Assembly (NCBI RefSeq): GCF_000759025.1
Contig: NZ_JPOS01000079.1
Span: 124,001 to 188,000 of the forward strand
Length of the DNA stretch: 64,000 bases
Direction: 5' to 3'
Origin: Phaeodactylibacter xiamenensis
GTDB taxonomy: Bacteria > Bacteroidota > Bacteroidia > Chitinophagales > Saprospiraceae
Positions 45,301 to 53,800 of the stretch are shown here, piece by piece (position 1 is the first letter of the stretch; each line of letters opens with the position of its first letter). The notes beneath the pieces were generated by a model. That model saw only the letters and a program-made list of their open reading frames with translations, ran no database searches and was not told where the DNA came from. The translations under genes were made by a program, and so were the position numbers.

Positions 45301-47851
45301 AGCCGATTATCCGTGGCTGAGCACAGCTACACCAAGTGGTACTGCCCCATCCGGGGTAGCCACGCCATTGGTATTCGAGGTGGATGCGGGAATGCTACCC
45401 GTAGGCGATACCGTGGCAACCCTTACTGTGGCTTCCCAATCCGGGCTTTCCATACAGGGGTCGCAGGATGTTAAGTTGAAAGTTAATGTGTTCCGGGAGC
45501 CGCCCTATTGGAACCTTGACCCCAGCCAGTATAGCAGCACGCAAACGGTGATTGCCAACTACAGCTTCAGCGGACCGGAAGAGGTATCGACGGATTCACT
45601 CGACCTTATTTCCGTTTGGATGGATAACGAAATCCGGGGCATCGGGCAATTACGAGAGATACTCCCGGGCGAATACGCGGCGGTGATTGCGGTTTACGGC
45701 AATGCAGAAGATGCCGGCCGGCCACTGCAGTTCCGGGTATGGGACGCGGATCCGGGCATAGAGTATAATGCTTACCCCGGTATTTACGAAGCCAAACCCG
45801 TATTTGGAGAAGGGAGCACTATCGGCACCTTTGCCGAGCCAGAGTTATTGCTAATTGACCCTGCAAAAAACCGGGCGCGCTACATCCCGGTGAATGGGGC
45901 GGGCGATGGCGGCGGTGGCTACACCTGGCTGTCCTTCAATTCCGAAGAGCCGGACAATAGTGTCAACGCTGTGCTTCGGGAGTTGCAAGCTCCCCAGGAT
46001 GGCGATATTCTCAAAACCCGCGACCAATCGGCCGGCTACGTCGAGGGGCTGGGCTGGTTCAGCCTGAACGGCTTGGATACCATACAGCCGGAGGACGGCT
46101 ACCTCCTTTACCTGAATGGCCCCGATGATACCCTGCGCGTTACGGGCAGAGACGCGGCCTATTCTATCATTGAGCTGGATAATGGCTGGAATCTGATCGG
46201 CTTTCCGCTGCAGCAGGAGATGGGGATTAATGAAGCCCTTCAGATCACGCCAAGTGATGCCGGTGAAGAAATCAAGACGGTGCCTCAAGCCCCTGGATTG
46301 AACAATCAGTTTGCCATGTACGATGCCAGCGCGGGAATGTGGCTGGCATCAAACAATATGCAGTACCTACGGCCCAATTATGCTTACCAGCTTAAGGCGA
46401 ATGATATGGCCTTTCTGGATTATCCGGGAGCAACCGATGGCTTGCAGGGTGGAACAGGGCTGCGCCAAGCTCAACCCTTACCCAAAGCCAATCCGGCCGA
46501 CCCCTCCACCTGGAAGGTGGACCCCAGCCAGTATCCTTCCAGCATGGTGCTGACGGCTACTGTTCACTTTGACAGTATAGTATCCATTGATCCACAGGAC
46601 CGTGTGGCGGCCTTTATAAACGGAGTCTGCCGAGGAACCGCCCAGTTGGGAGAAATTACTGCACTTGACCAGTTCATGGTAGCGATGCTAATCTACGGCA
46701 GTGCCGGTGATGAAGAAATCGAACTCTTGCTCTACGACGCCAGCGCGGACCGGGTCTATCGCTGCACCGATACCTTCGAATTTATTCCGGATGGAATCGC
46801 TGGCAGCTTTGGGCAGCCATTGTCGCTTTACAATTCCCCGGCGGGCGTCTGGTTTGAAACCCGGGAAGGCTACTGCGCAGCCGATACCACTGCCGGAGCT
46901 GAAATCACCTGGTGGAGTGGACTGGAGCCTCCATTGACTTTTACCTGGAGCAACGGGCAGGAGGGAGCAGCGTTGACCGGAGTTTCACCCGGTATTTACC
47001 ACATCACCCTTACGGATGGCCTGGGGCTTTCGCTAACCGATAGCGTCACTATAGGACTCAGGCCGGAAGGTGTACCGGTTCCGGAAATCGGATACCCCCA
47101 GGGGACAGCGATTTGCCTGGGGGCACCGGCAAGTGTGGAGGCTTACCACGCTATGGCGGACGCTACGGTGCACTGGAACAGTACTACCGAAGGATTTTCA
47201 ACCGGTGTAACCTGGGCTCAAGACAGCCTTAATAGTCACTGGTCCGGTACTGCGGTAGCGATGTTGCATGGTTGTCCTTCAGATAGTGTTGCCTTTTATA
47301 TTGAAGTGGTTCAGCCTTCCGCTACCTTTAGCCGTATTACTGATTCTGTAGCGCTGACCGGTCATCCGGTGGTGTTCAGCGCAGACACACTGGCTGCAGA
47401 CTGGCATTACGAATGGGACTTTGGAGATGGTACTACTGCCACCGGGCCAGTGGTCCAGCATACTTACCCGGTGCCGGGCAATTATATAAGCGAGCTCCGG
47501 GTGCAGGATGCCCTCGACTGTACGCATCGGTCTGCTCAGTGGGTGGAGGTTCAGGCCCCCACAGCACAAGAGTTGGTCCCTAGCGGCCCTATGCCCAAAA
47601 TCATCGTGATGCCTAACCCATTTGATGAGGTGTTGACGATCACCTTGCAAGCTCCGAAGGCAGACACCTATCATTTGGACATTCGCAACTATCAGGGGCA
47701 GCTGCTTTGGGAGGGGCACTGGCAGGGACAGGGGCAACAGCAGTGGAGGTTACCGCTGCAAGTCCCGAATGGCTATTACCTGGTTCGGATGATTACTGGC
47801 GCAGGGCATACCGTTACCCTGCCTGTTTTGAAGCAAAATCAGCACCACTAA
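36356..47851 (+). CDS. Giant (3831-aa) T9SS-secreted multidomain protein
   Basis: The ATG at 36356 starts a clear signal peptide (MHTIKYLMAAAVALFLFHPF, cleavage near AAAQ). The frame is open 23 codons upstream without signal character. The body has many fibronectin-III-like repeats (for example VRLDWSNPSANITGFRVYRD), and carboxypeptidase-regulatory-like domains near 37.5, 39.2, 41.25 and 41.55 kb. A coiled coil lies near 43.03-43.2 kb (TVEQIEALIEERERQIQEVE), and an SbsA-like Ig domain near 44.9-45.2 kb. Two copies of an unnamed module follow (DPSQYSS... at about 45.5 kb, DPSQYPS... at about 46.5 kb), then a SprB repeat, a PKD domain (YEWDFGDGTTATGP) and a T9SS type A sorting domain (VMPNPFDEVLTITLQ). 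Probably a surface filament or adhesin. There is no enzyme motif. Confidence 0.88.
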   Translation: MHTIKYLMAAAVALFLFHPFAAAQRTLSSGGSGGTNPAVGSFRSGIGGHQPAGTLAGNNGSAFRGLPVPAEISNAPKAAVGLSAAQNESDAYVEVRWVLPNTCFLDPGQPGQPAPEGVYVEVIAMGDESVVDQGAEVIYAELIQQDVVNVVRNSMRHFVGPGHTVVYKLNTYLVGPGHEITACSNLEATGQTLPYQAIEALQATDEESLHEIKLSWESHSDLPNEFIIHRTDEAGREVVAGTLRDFAAQETVFTFTDSFVPQDSNSIQNGEIYTYRITAYSERFDKTYNNPEAVDDGETVPIAFNALSQPQDTLIALSWADIRDYATRIALFRNDQAVIEQDLSDNPANEYTDFFPVFGQFNTYRLQAYQEDELLVEVEARDTLPPFGYIAGAVRTPLGVGLKGVEITATATIRGQAYTYSDTTDDQGLYQLDALYFRDSATFTVRAVADGQMIGEEPVGMSRAKYRYEKVNFGFSTELPELADDSLRLINPGLQAGLDELAQAGECASSRDTVYFQLYREGQLVDFGRKLDALSDDTVYPLKDRTGQGRYNYLYEVRAYLYRNDSALVVRYNLGNNTFPEVTPVAGLQGGIERGVVRLDWSNPSANITGFRVYRDMELVEELPSTATSFLDFYGFPGETHQYEVTAYRKTGSRLSESEPEDVEMDFPPLPVPQSLGVEDKPGYAYIDWNDQTDPPLEDQFFTGYKVFRNDYEIGTILKGDTTRFTDLTVLPFKSVSYRIAAFLQRPDTTILGEAVTSGPIGGTSDVFTSDAYDFNYSPSTRKAILTLNPDFSSSDFTNADGFIFRVNLEYHDTIRIGEPASVYHFNGEANNFTGVVVRVRPFKEQAEGIVSGPLDELVFSGALPVDNDDLEAPSNFQASEHLASHVVLTWDYPVFKLSDFVIYKDGEVVDTLPTVARAFYDQEAIPGQSTSYAIQAIYQSSGAISTSVKVGDQGKRLHGYRVKGRILPETLPSLALDSTRVELISDGRVLARGWTNDAGAFVLPAIAPTMMGNDNEVRIRTEGRSLHLVADALPFDKNELESGDVFLTFRDQFQAAAYPDFPQPNRIARVINAVAEDGPRGEAVLLSWQATPGRLDGFEVYRNTTLLARMPKRGSTLYLADSTGVGGIDYDYSITPYAIVEGRKLLGASVVLPKVFPRLAAVDYLTATPNLTGFNTISLQWSHPTAEADLFRLIRNGVVIGELSGHAAMEWVDSTGIPGQLYSYELEAVRRVNGSELGRSPLRSVQVRFPGVVAPHLEAVPDPDRNGVLLSWSYEGRHVSGFQLFRSGELIGQFAPDSLEVLDQGGFPGASTSYELVALLERNGQLYPSLPEEVEVVFPVLHEVDQAQLEADESLGLARLKLPYAYEAIDAVELQIRSLDAGGTLYEETLSVNYEEIGHDTVTVELPNGWPGREFEVKLRALATRQGVDFFSEGTVRSLDYYPDPPMGTALEASDDEFENRVELTWQLPFEANVDKQRILRGSDIVATLPAGQRTFSDVINGDFGGPFLYTVLSIREAHGQIFRSGEINNDHGSCLLTGANENLLTEVTASDGTFKSRTLINWSAASTDTLQGYRVYRDDEPLATLNPTNTFYNDTEGVPGQEYVYRVEAIGDSGEAAQSKADRGHRQSEGRIAGRVQTAIGGAPVAGAEITAVGIIGGEEYRYEAVSGPDGKYSIEGVFYGEETAAYTVSVSYQDHEFINNNKEVEFTPQIWSFNNITFFDNTAYVVEGRALYAGTDIAIPGATVMRKYHFTPNTQVSPELELEEVMTDKNGRYSFNVQPDLEGLQRIEILISETSQFLDGSDTLLIRHDFEATTQAEFANLSALPTVTELNFEDRITYDFDIAVTTVCGGPPTDFGRYEIEVNRPQGGFFRTALTNANGQLTLSLPPVNGLQISVREVEPKVAGNLLVRDYLRPRPATADILALHQQYDASGGALNLDSLARIELVYHKPAGIQLLTPFGTLACGDPDRPRVIMQGEEYTVQFAVSQTHRGQECPVTEGYLVINNSAAEVQTQTIELDENGQFLPYAFTGGFPNLVAPHLKGVRISYFSPTGDLLAERRLSVLVTGTDQLPGNDIIVELNDDQFKLPVLVLRDPPGDHSYSYIEEGETVSVSYVDYDNNSYLGSAFTNQGFTALGLGFFANGEVGGTVTDSDQTVYSMEFTTRERISTSADPRFVGRDADVLVGVGMSTQYGIGQQILLAEEDCAVEKREILSIAPNGIRTDWLYTVEQIEALIEERERQIQEVEAGLLQLAVDGVELSTESTIVRLETERNNWENVLDYHGRKSVPYNQLCAMTLDGDLMYDELKREGRINECGKDIFGFDISCLADDDFDGLDKADIQERVNNAKEEQESFCSMIGNGQGADFVPNETVIFDNSLKDAYTRASSIMGYWLDSLYLEVDEIEDRISDVQAGIGLFEEVENTTFSGGIEIEKQSVVRRFSSSEEMHEQEAYFQISGGFLGSRELTLSTGFGVIVGTTNLTTENRIGLANGGRFRWGHSYYTDTTIQTITGYVLSDDDPGDQFSVTAIKARTPGHSPYFQLLGGRSSCPPEEGAIQRDQVDLALYDPETQSTFDFLEQRNLAPDDGAVFYLQMTNLNPFGEARDVSLYVDGLSNPNGAIINLNGDEVGTSSEDGVVFNTLAADNPIIVPIVMERSIDRYQFDSIGIILRPSCIDGDPVLDALRDTVYISTYFDHPCSDVTITSPGNDWVINARNPLDENSREQLEIKIQDYEVENTALRSIELQYRPIGTGASWQRIAPEDLAGGINPIPADTLLAYNAANFGPGEPAAYYFIWDITENNTYFDGIYEVRAISNCGTDGRIFSNIIRGRIARQVDRLFGVTEPADERLQIGDEISIRFNQDIGCGELDSLQMILRSLTTGDTLEAELICFNNDNTLLIDPALPIQDLDGQELQVQIRNVRDPFGNTYEGDFEWSFEVIGRDVFVLPAEQELSLYQSQRGAAAFNLFTTVNASVDFQVQGLADYPWLSTATPSGTAPSGVATPLVFEVDAGMLPVGDTVATLTVASQSGLSIQGSQDVKLKVNVFREPPYWNLDPSQYSSTQTVIANYSFSGPEEVSTDSLDLISVWMDNEIRGIGQLREILPGEYAAVIAVYGNAEDAGRPLQFRVWDADPGIEYNAYPGIYEAKPVFGEGSTIGTFAEPELLLIDPAKNRARYIPVNGAGDGGGGYTWLSFNSEEPDNSVNAVLRELQAPQDGDILKTRDQSAGYVEGLGWFSLNGLDTIQPEDGYLLYLNGPDDTLRVTGRDAAYSIIELDNGWNLIGFPLQQEMGINEALQITPSDAGEEIKTVPQAPGLNNQFAMYDASAGMWLASNNMQYLRPNYAYQLKANDMAFLDYPGATDGLQGGTGLRQAQPLPKANPADPSTWKVDPSQYPSSMVLTATVHFDSIVSIDPQDRVAAFINGVCRGTAQLGEITALDQFMVAMLIYGSAGDEEIELLLYDASADRVYRCTDTFEFIPDGIAGSFGQPLSLYNSPAGVWFETREGYCAADTTAGAEITWWSGLEPPLTFTWSNGQEGAALTGVSPGIYHITLTDGLGLSLTDSVTIGLRPEGVPVPEIGYPQGTAICLGAPASVEAYHAMADATVHWNSTTEGFSTGVTWAQDSLNSHWSGTAVAMLHGCPSDSVAFYIEVVQPSATFSRITDSVALTGHPVVFSADTLAADWHYEWDFGDGTTATGPVVQHTYPVPGNYISELRVQDALDCTHRSAQWVEVQAPTAQELVPSGPMPKIIVMPNPFDEVLTITLQAPKADTYHLDIRNYQGQLLWEGHWQGQGQQQWRLPLQVPNGYYLVRMITGAGHTVTLPVLKQNQHH

Positions 47852-47869
47852 ACCCAAACGCTCCATCTC

Positions 47870-50800
47870 ATGAAAATGGCTACACAACTTACCGGGCTTT
47901 TTATTGGCCTCTTTTTTGCCGGATTGCTGCCACTCTCGGCGCAGGATACAGCCGATCGCCAGGATCCTGGCACATGGCAGGTAACTCCCGCTGCTTACCC
48001 ACAGGATATGCTTCTGACGGGCGTCCTGGAAATAGAGGGCATAGAGTCAACGGATACCAACGATATTGTTGCGGTATTCTGGGAGCAAAGCAATAGGATA
48101 CGCGGTGTCGCCCAGCCCGTTTATGTACCCGGAATTGACCGCTATCTGCTTTCCATGTTTATTTACTCCGGAGAAAGCCCGCATCCCCCAGCGGATTCTT
48201 TGACATTTCAGGTATATGATGCCAGTTTGGATAAGGTCTTACCAGCAAAAACCAAGGTGGCCTTTGAAGCAGACGGTCTGATTGGCAGCTTCGGCAATCC
48301 TTTCCATATTGCTTCCATTAATCTGCAGCTTGCGATAAGCGCCGGCCCTGTCCTTTGCCTGGCGGATACGCTGGGATGGGCAAAAGTTAATATTTCGGGA
48401 GGAGACCCGCCTTATTCCCTTGACTGGAGCACAGGTGCTACCGTTGACAGCATCTACCATCTGGAAGCAGGCACTTATTCCCTTACCGTCACAGAAGGCA
48501 ATGGTTTTAGCCGTGAAGCGCAGGCGGTAGTGGAAAATCTGGAACAGGAAATACCAGCTCCGGTAATTTCGGCGGCTCCTGCTGATACTTTATGTGAAGG
48601 GCAATCGGTTTTCCTATTCGCCAGTGCCGATGGCGCACCCGCCGCGGATATTTACTGGTACAATGTAACGGGCAATATCGTGGAAGTCGGCAGTTTTATA
48701 GGCGTTACTGAACTGACATCTACTACCGTTTTTTCGGCGGAGACCAATCTTCGCAACTGCCTTTCTGAACAAACAGAGCAAGCTCTCTTTGCTCATCCCG
48801 CTCCCAATGCTTCGTTTATCTTAAATGACAACGACCTTGCCATTCAGGATACCTTGGTCCTGTTACCGGAGGAAGTGGTGCAGGAATATGATTACAAATG
48901 GATAATGGGGGACGGAGTTATTGGAGATGACGCTCCTTATCGGCATGTCTATCAGCAAGCGGGATTGTATGAGGTCCTGCTGGAAGTCACCACCGATGCC
49001 GGTTGTACGGCTACCTCCTCGGCATTGGTAGAAGTGGATGAGCTCAGCTTTGATCTTTTGGTCGACATCACAGCTCCCCTTTGCCAAACAGATACCACGG
49101 GCTTCATCACGGTACAGGCCGTAAATGGCATCCCGCCCTATCTCTACAGTTGGAATACCGGAGCGGACAGCCGCCGGATTGAGCACCTGTCGCCAGGCGA
49201 ATATATTGTCACGGTGACTGATCAGACTGGCACCGCCTTTTCCGATACCATCTCGCTGCAGCCTGAACAATGGGTCGTTGCGCCCGCGGTTTTGGGTGGC
49301 GGCACTTACTGTGAGGGGGCCACCGTTTCATTAACTACTCAGGAAAGCCTGATGGGTGGGCTGACCTGGTGGTACGCTGACTCTACTGGCCAGGTGCCTT
49401 TTTATGTAGGGAATACGATGACGCTGAATGGCGTTGCAGATACCGTTACTTTTTGGGCTGAAGCACGCTTGAACAATTGTGCTTCTGAGGCCAGAACACC
49501 CGCGCAGGTTTTCGTTGATGCGCCCGATGCCGGATTCATGGCTTCCGCATTAGTCAATGCTCCTGAGGATTCCATCTTTTTTACTGCGGGTGTGGTGGAT
49601 ACTACATATAGTTACGAATGGGACTTTGGAGATGGGGCAATTGCTCAGGGGCCTTCTGTGGCTCATGCCTTCGGTGCTGCCGGGGTATTCGAAGTGGAAC
49701 TCAGTGTGGTCACCGCTCAGGGTTGTACCGCAAGCGAAGTGCAATTGATAAATATTGCAGAAAGTAGTTTTCGCATTGTGCCGGTGGTAAGCGACGCAGA
49801 TTGTCCTGACAGCCCTACCGGCAGTGCCAGTTTGATATTGGAGGGTGGCCAGCCTCCTTACCGGTATCAATGGAGTAATGGCGCTTCCGGGCCGGAGGCG
49901 ACAGGCCTGCTGCCCGGGGTGTATACGGTATCTGTTACGGAAAGTTTACCTTTTGAAACCCATCCCTTGCTGCCATCTTTCACTTCGGGGGATGCTATTC
50001 TCACGGATATAGACAATGATGGTGTTATGAATGTTATGGCCGGAGGGGACAGCCTGTGGCAGTCTCATCCGGAAAATTTCCACATGGAAGCTGTTGCTGT
50101 GCCTTTGAGTAACATCACTCATCTAAGCGCTATTCCGGCTCATGAGTCGGATACCCTTCTTTTTGCAGCCGATAGCAGCGGGCTTCGCTTATCTGCTTTG
50201 CGCTATGCTGCTGATACCTTTGCCGTGGAAGTTCTTGATGCTGCCGGCAGTGAAGTGGAAGCACTCCTGGCTGCTGATATGGATGGAGACGAGGATACCG
50301 ATGTGGTAGCATTCTGGGGCGGTCAAGTCCGATGGTTCCGGCAGGGCGCTGGGAATTGGCAAAGCCAGGTGATTGGTGCGCCGGGCGGCAATACAGGACA
50401 GCTTGCGCTGGCAGACAACGGAGCGGACGGCCTGGCTGACTTGGTGGTTGGTGGTACGTGGGGACTGACCGCCTACCTTCAAACAGCTCCGGGGGATTTT
50501 TCTGCCAATTTGCTGACGGATGCATCGGTACAAGGGCTTTGGGCGTCAGACGGTTCTGTTTTGGTTCTTCAATCGGATGGTCAGGTCGCCCGCTACAGCC
50601 TGGATACCGGAACATCTGAAATACTATTCACTGCACCCACTGCCGCAAAGGGGGTGTGGGGCCTGGATATGGCGGGAAATGGCCAGGAGGATATACTGCT
50701 GGATTTAGGTACGAATGGGACGCTTTGGTACGAATCGTTGCCGAGCGGCTATCTGCAACGCGGACCGGTCGGTCCTGACGCTTCAGGGAAGATTCATTCG

Positions 50801-53800
50801 GTAGGAGATATTAATGGCGACCAACTCCCTGATTTGCTGACCGGTGCGCTGCAATGGGAAGAGAACCGAAGTGGCCAGGGCAGCACGGCGTCCACGGAGT
50901 TCATCGTGGGTGCAACAGCTGATAATTTACCCCTACCAGTCATTGCGGGCGGCGGCGGGTATTGCGCCGGCTCCAATGTGGTTCTTTCTGCGGTAGCACC
51001 AGGCAGCGAGGCGCGTTTGAACTGGTACAGAGACTCAGCTGATCTCACCCCGTTCCATACAGGCAATACCCTGGTGTTGTATGGCGTGACAGAACCGCAA
51101 TCATTGTGGGTTGAGGCGGGATATGGTGCATGCACATCTCCGGGGCGAACGAACACGCAGATTACAGTAGAAACACCATTGACTACCTTTCACCTTTCAG
51201 CAACGGGTGCCTTCCCTGGAGAGGTTTTAACGGCTGCTCCTGATACCATGCAGACCGGTTATTCCTATCACTGGGATTGGGGCGGCCTGGGGACAGCCAG
51301 TCAGGTAGAAAGTAGCTTCCAGTTTGATCAACCTGGAGTTTATGAAGTGGCCCTCACAGTTATAAGCCCCCTGGGGTGTGAAGCTTCGGCAAGCCGGACC
51401 GTTGTCATTTGGGGCAGTACCGTAAGCCTGGAAGCCGACGTTGTGCCTGCTGCGTGCAATTCCAATACGGGTATTGTACATCTGCAGGTTGAAGGAGGCA
51501 TGCCTCCATATACGTTAGCCTGGAGCAATGGGCTAACCGGGCTTTTGGCCGATAGTCTCCTAGCTGGTCAATATACCGTCACGGCTACGGATGCGGTGGG
51601 CGCTACGGCACAACTCATTTTGGAGGTGCCTGAAGCTCCTTCGGCCTTGCCAGTTCCGATGGTCTCGGGAGGGGGCACACACTGTCAGGATGAGCAGGTT
51701 ACCTTATCCGCTTTTACTGAAGCAACGGCGGCCAATATTTGGTGGTATAGTGGCCCGGATGACCTGACCCCGGTTTATGTGGGCGATCAGCTTACCCTTT
51801 TGGGCCTGAATTTGGATATGGAGTTATGGGCTGAAGCCCGTCTCGATGGGTGTGTGAGCGAACGGGTGCCGGTAACAGTTGAAGTAGCCGAAGTGAACCC
51901 GGTGATCACGGTTTCGGATTACTCCGCCCAGCCCGGAGAGGCGTTGACTTTTGAGGCCCCTGCAGGACTGGATTATGAATGGGCGTTCGGTGATGGGGAG
52001 CATGCCTTTGGGCCTGGCCCACACCTCCATGCCTATGAGCTGCCAGGAAGTTACCAAGTCTGGTTACGGGCAACGAATCCCGCAGGCTGTGTATCAGAAG
52101 TAACGGTCACAGTACAGGTATGGGCAGGAAACCTGGCTTTAGACCTTCAAGCTCAGCCTGCTACCTGTCAGGGGGCTGATGATGGCCAGGCACAGGTGCA
52201 GGTAGTGGGGGGCACACCTCCTTACAGCATTCAATGGTCAGAGGGTAGCACAGGGCCCTTTCTGAATGATGTAAGTGCAGGCGTTTATACCGTAACGGTA
52301 ACGGATGCTGATGGTTACGACAGGGCTGCCCAAGTCAGCATCCATGCAGGCTCTTCACCAGTAGCCCCCGATGTGATTATTAATGCCGGTAGCTTTATCT
52401 GTGCGGGCGAAGATGCCTGGGCTGTCGCTTATCAAACAGAAGGCGACGAAGAAGTAGACTACTTTTGGTACCCCACTGCTGTTGGTGATGAACCGGTATA
52501 CGTGGGGGAGACCCTGTTTTTGTTGGATGTAGAAGAAAGCCAGACTTACTATGTGGAGGCGCGTACAGCATCAGGTTGTTCCTCTTCCCGAACGCCGGTG
52601 CCTATACAGGTCATCCGGCCCAATGCAACTTTTACCACTGATTTTGAAGTGGTTTATGTTAATCAGCCGATTACATTCACAGCATTAAATCTTCAACTGG
52701 GGCAGACTTTTGTTTACGATTGGGGCGATAACACACCGGATGGCACCTTGTCAAACATGCAGCACACCTATTCCGAACCGGGCATTTATGAGGTTTCACT
52801 TACTGCGCTAGCTGTACAATCGGGGTGCACTGACGTACAGACCAAACGCATACAGGTGCTTGGTAGCTCAAATGCCGGAAGCGCACAAAGCGTATTGCAG
52901 GCGTTGCCTCTCTCGGAACCGGCTACCTGCCCAAACAGTGCTTCTGGTACACTATCGGCAGCCGCCATCGGCGGACTTCCTCCGTACACTTACGCCTGGA
53001 GTAACGGCAGTGCAGAAGCTTACCAGGTTGGAGTGTTGCCTGATTCGTACACTTTAACTGTTACAGATAGTCAGGGCGCCGAGGCTTTTGGGAGTACTGT
53101 AGTGGGGGCAGATGATGCGCTGGAGCCGCCCCAGTTAACCGTACTGGGCGCTCAGCCTGTTTGTCCGAGCACCCCGGTAGTTATTTCAGCTAATGGAATA
53201 CGGCCCGGAGCTACGGTATTCTGGTATGATAGCCCAATAGGCGGGGACCTGTTGGGACAGGGGCCTGTATTGGAGGCTATGGCGGGAGGCCTACCCGGCA
53301 CCATTTATGCTGAAACCAGCCTGGGCGGGTGCACTTCTCTCCGTACACCCATAGATGTAACATTTGAAATGCCAACTGCAGCTTTTTCGGTTATTCCGGC
53401 TGCGCCTTCGGTTGGGCAGGTGGTCAATATTCAGGCTTCCGAGCCCTCTGCCGCTTCCTTCTCCTGGGAATTGGGCGATGGTACTTCTGCTCAGGGTTCG
53501 GCGGTCCAGCATACTTACAATGAACCTGGCACGTACCAGGTGATCCTGACTGTCATTAGTGCCGGAGGTTGTGAAGTGGAGTCGCAAGCGTTTGTCGTGG
53601 TAAGCGGAGCCCATTCCGGAGGATTGTCGCTGGATTTGGAAATGGACCGCCCGATTTGCGCGGAAGACGCTACAGGTGGGCTTTCCGCTGTAGTCTCTGG
53701 CGGTACGCCTCCTTTTAACTATACCTGGAATACGGGAGCAGCAAACGGTACTTTAACCGGGCTGCTGCCTGGTTATTATGCTGTTACGGTTTCAGATAGC

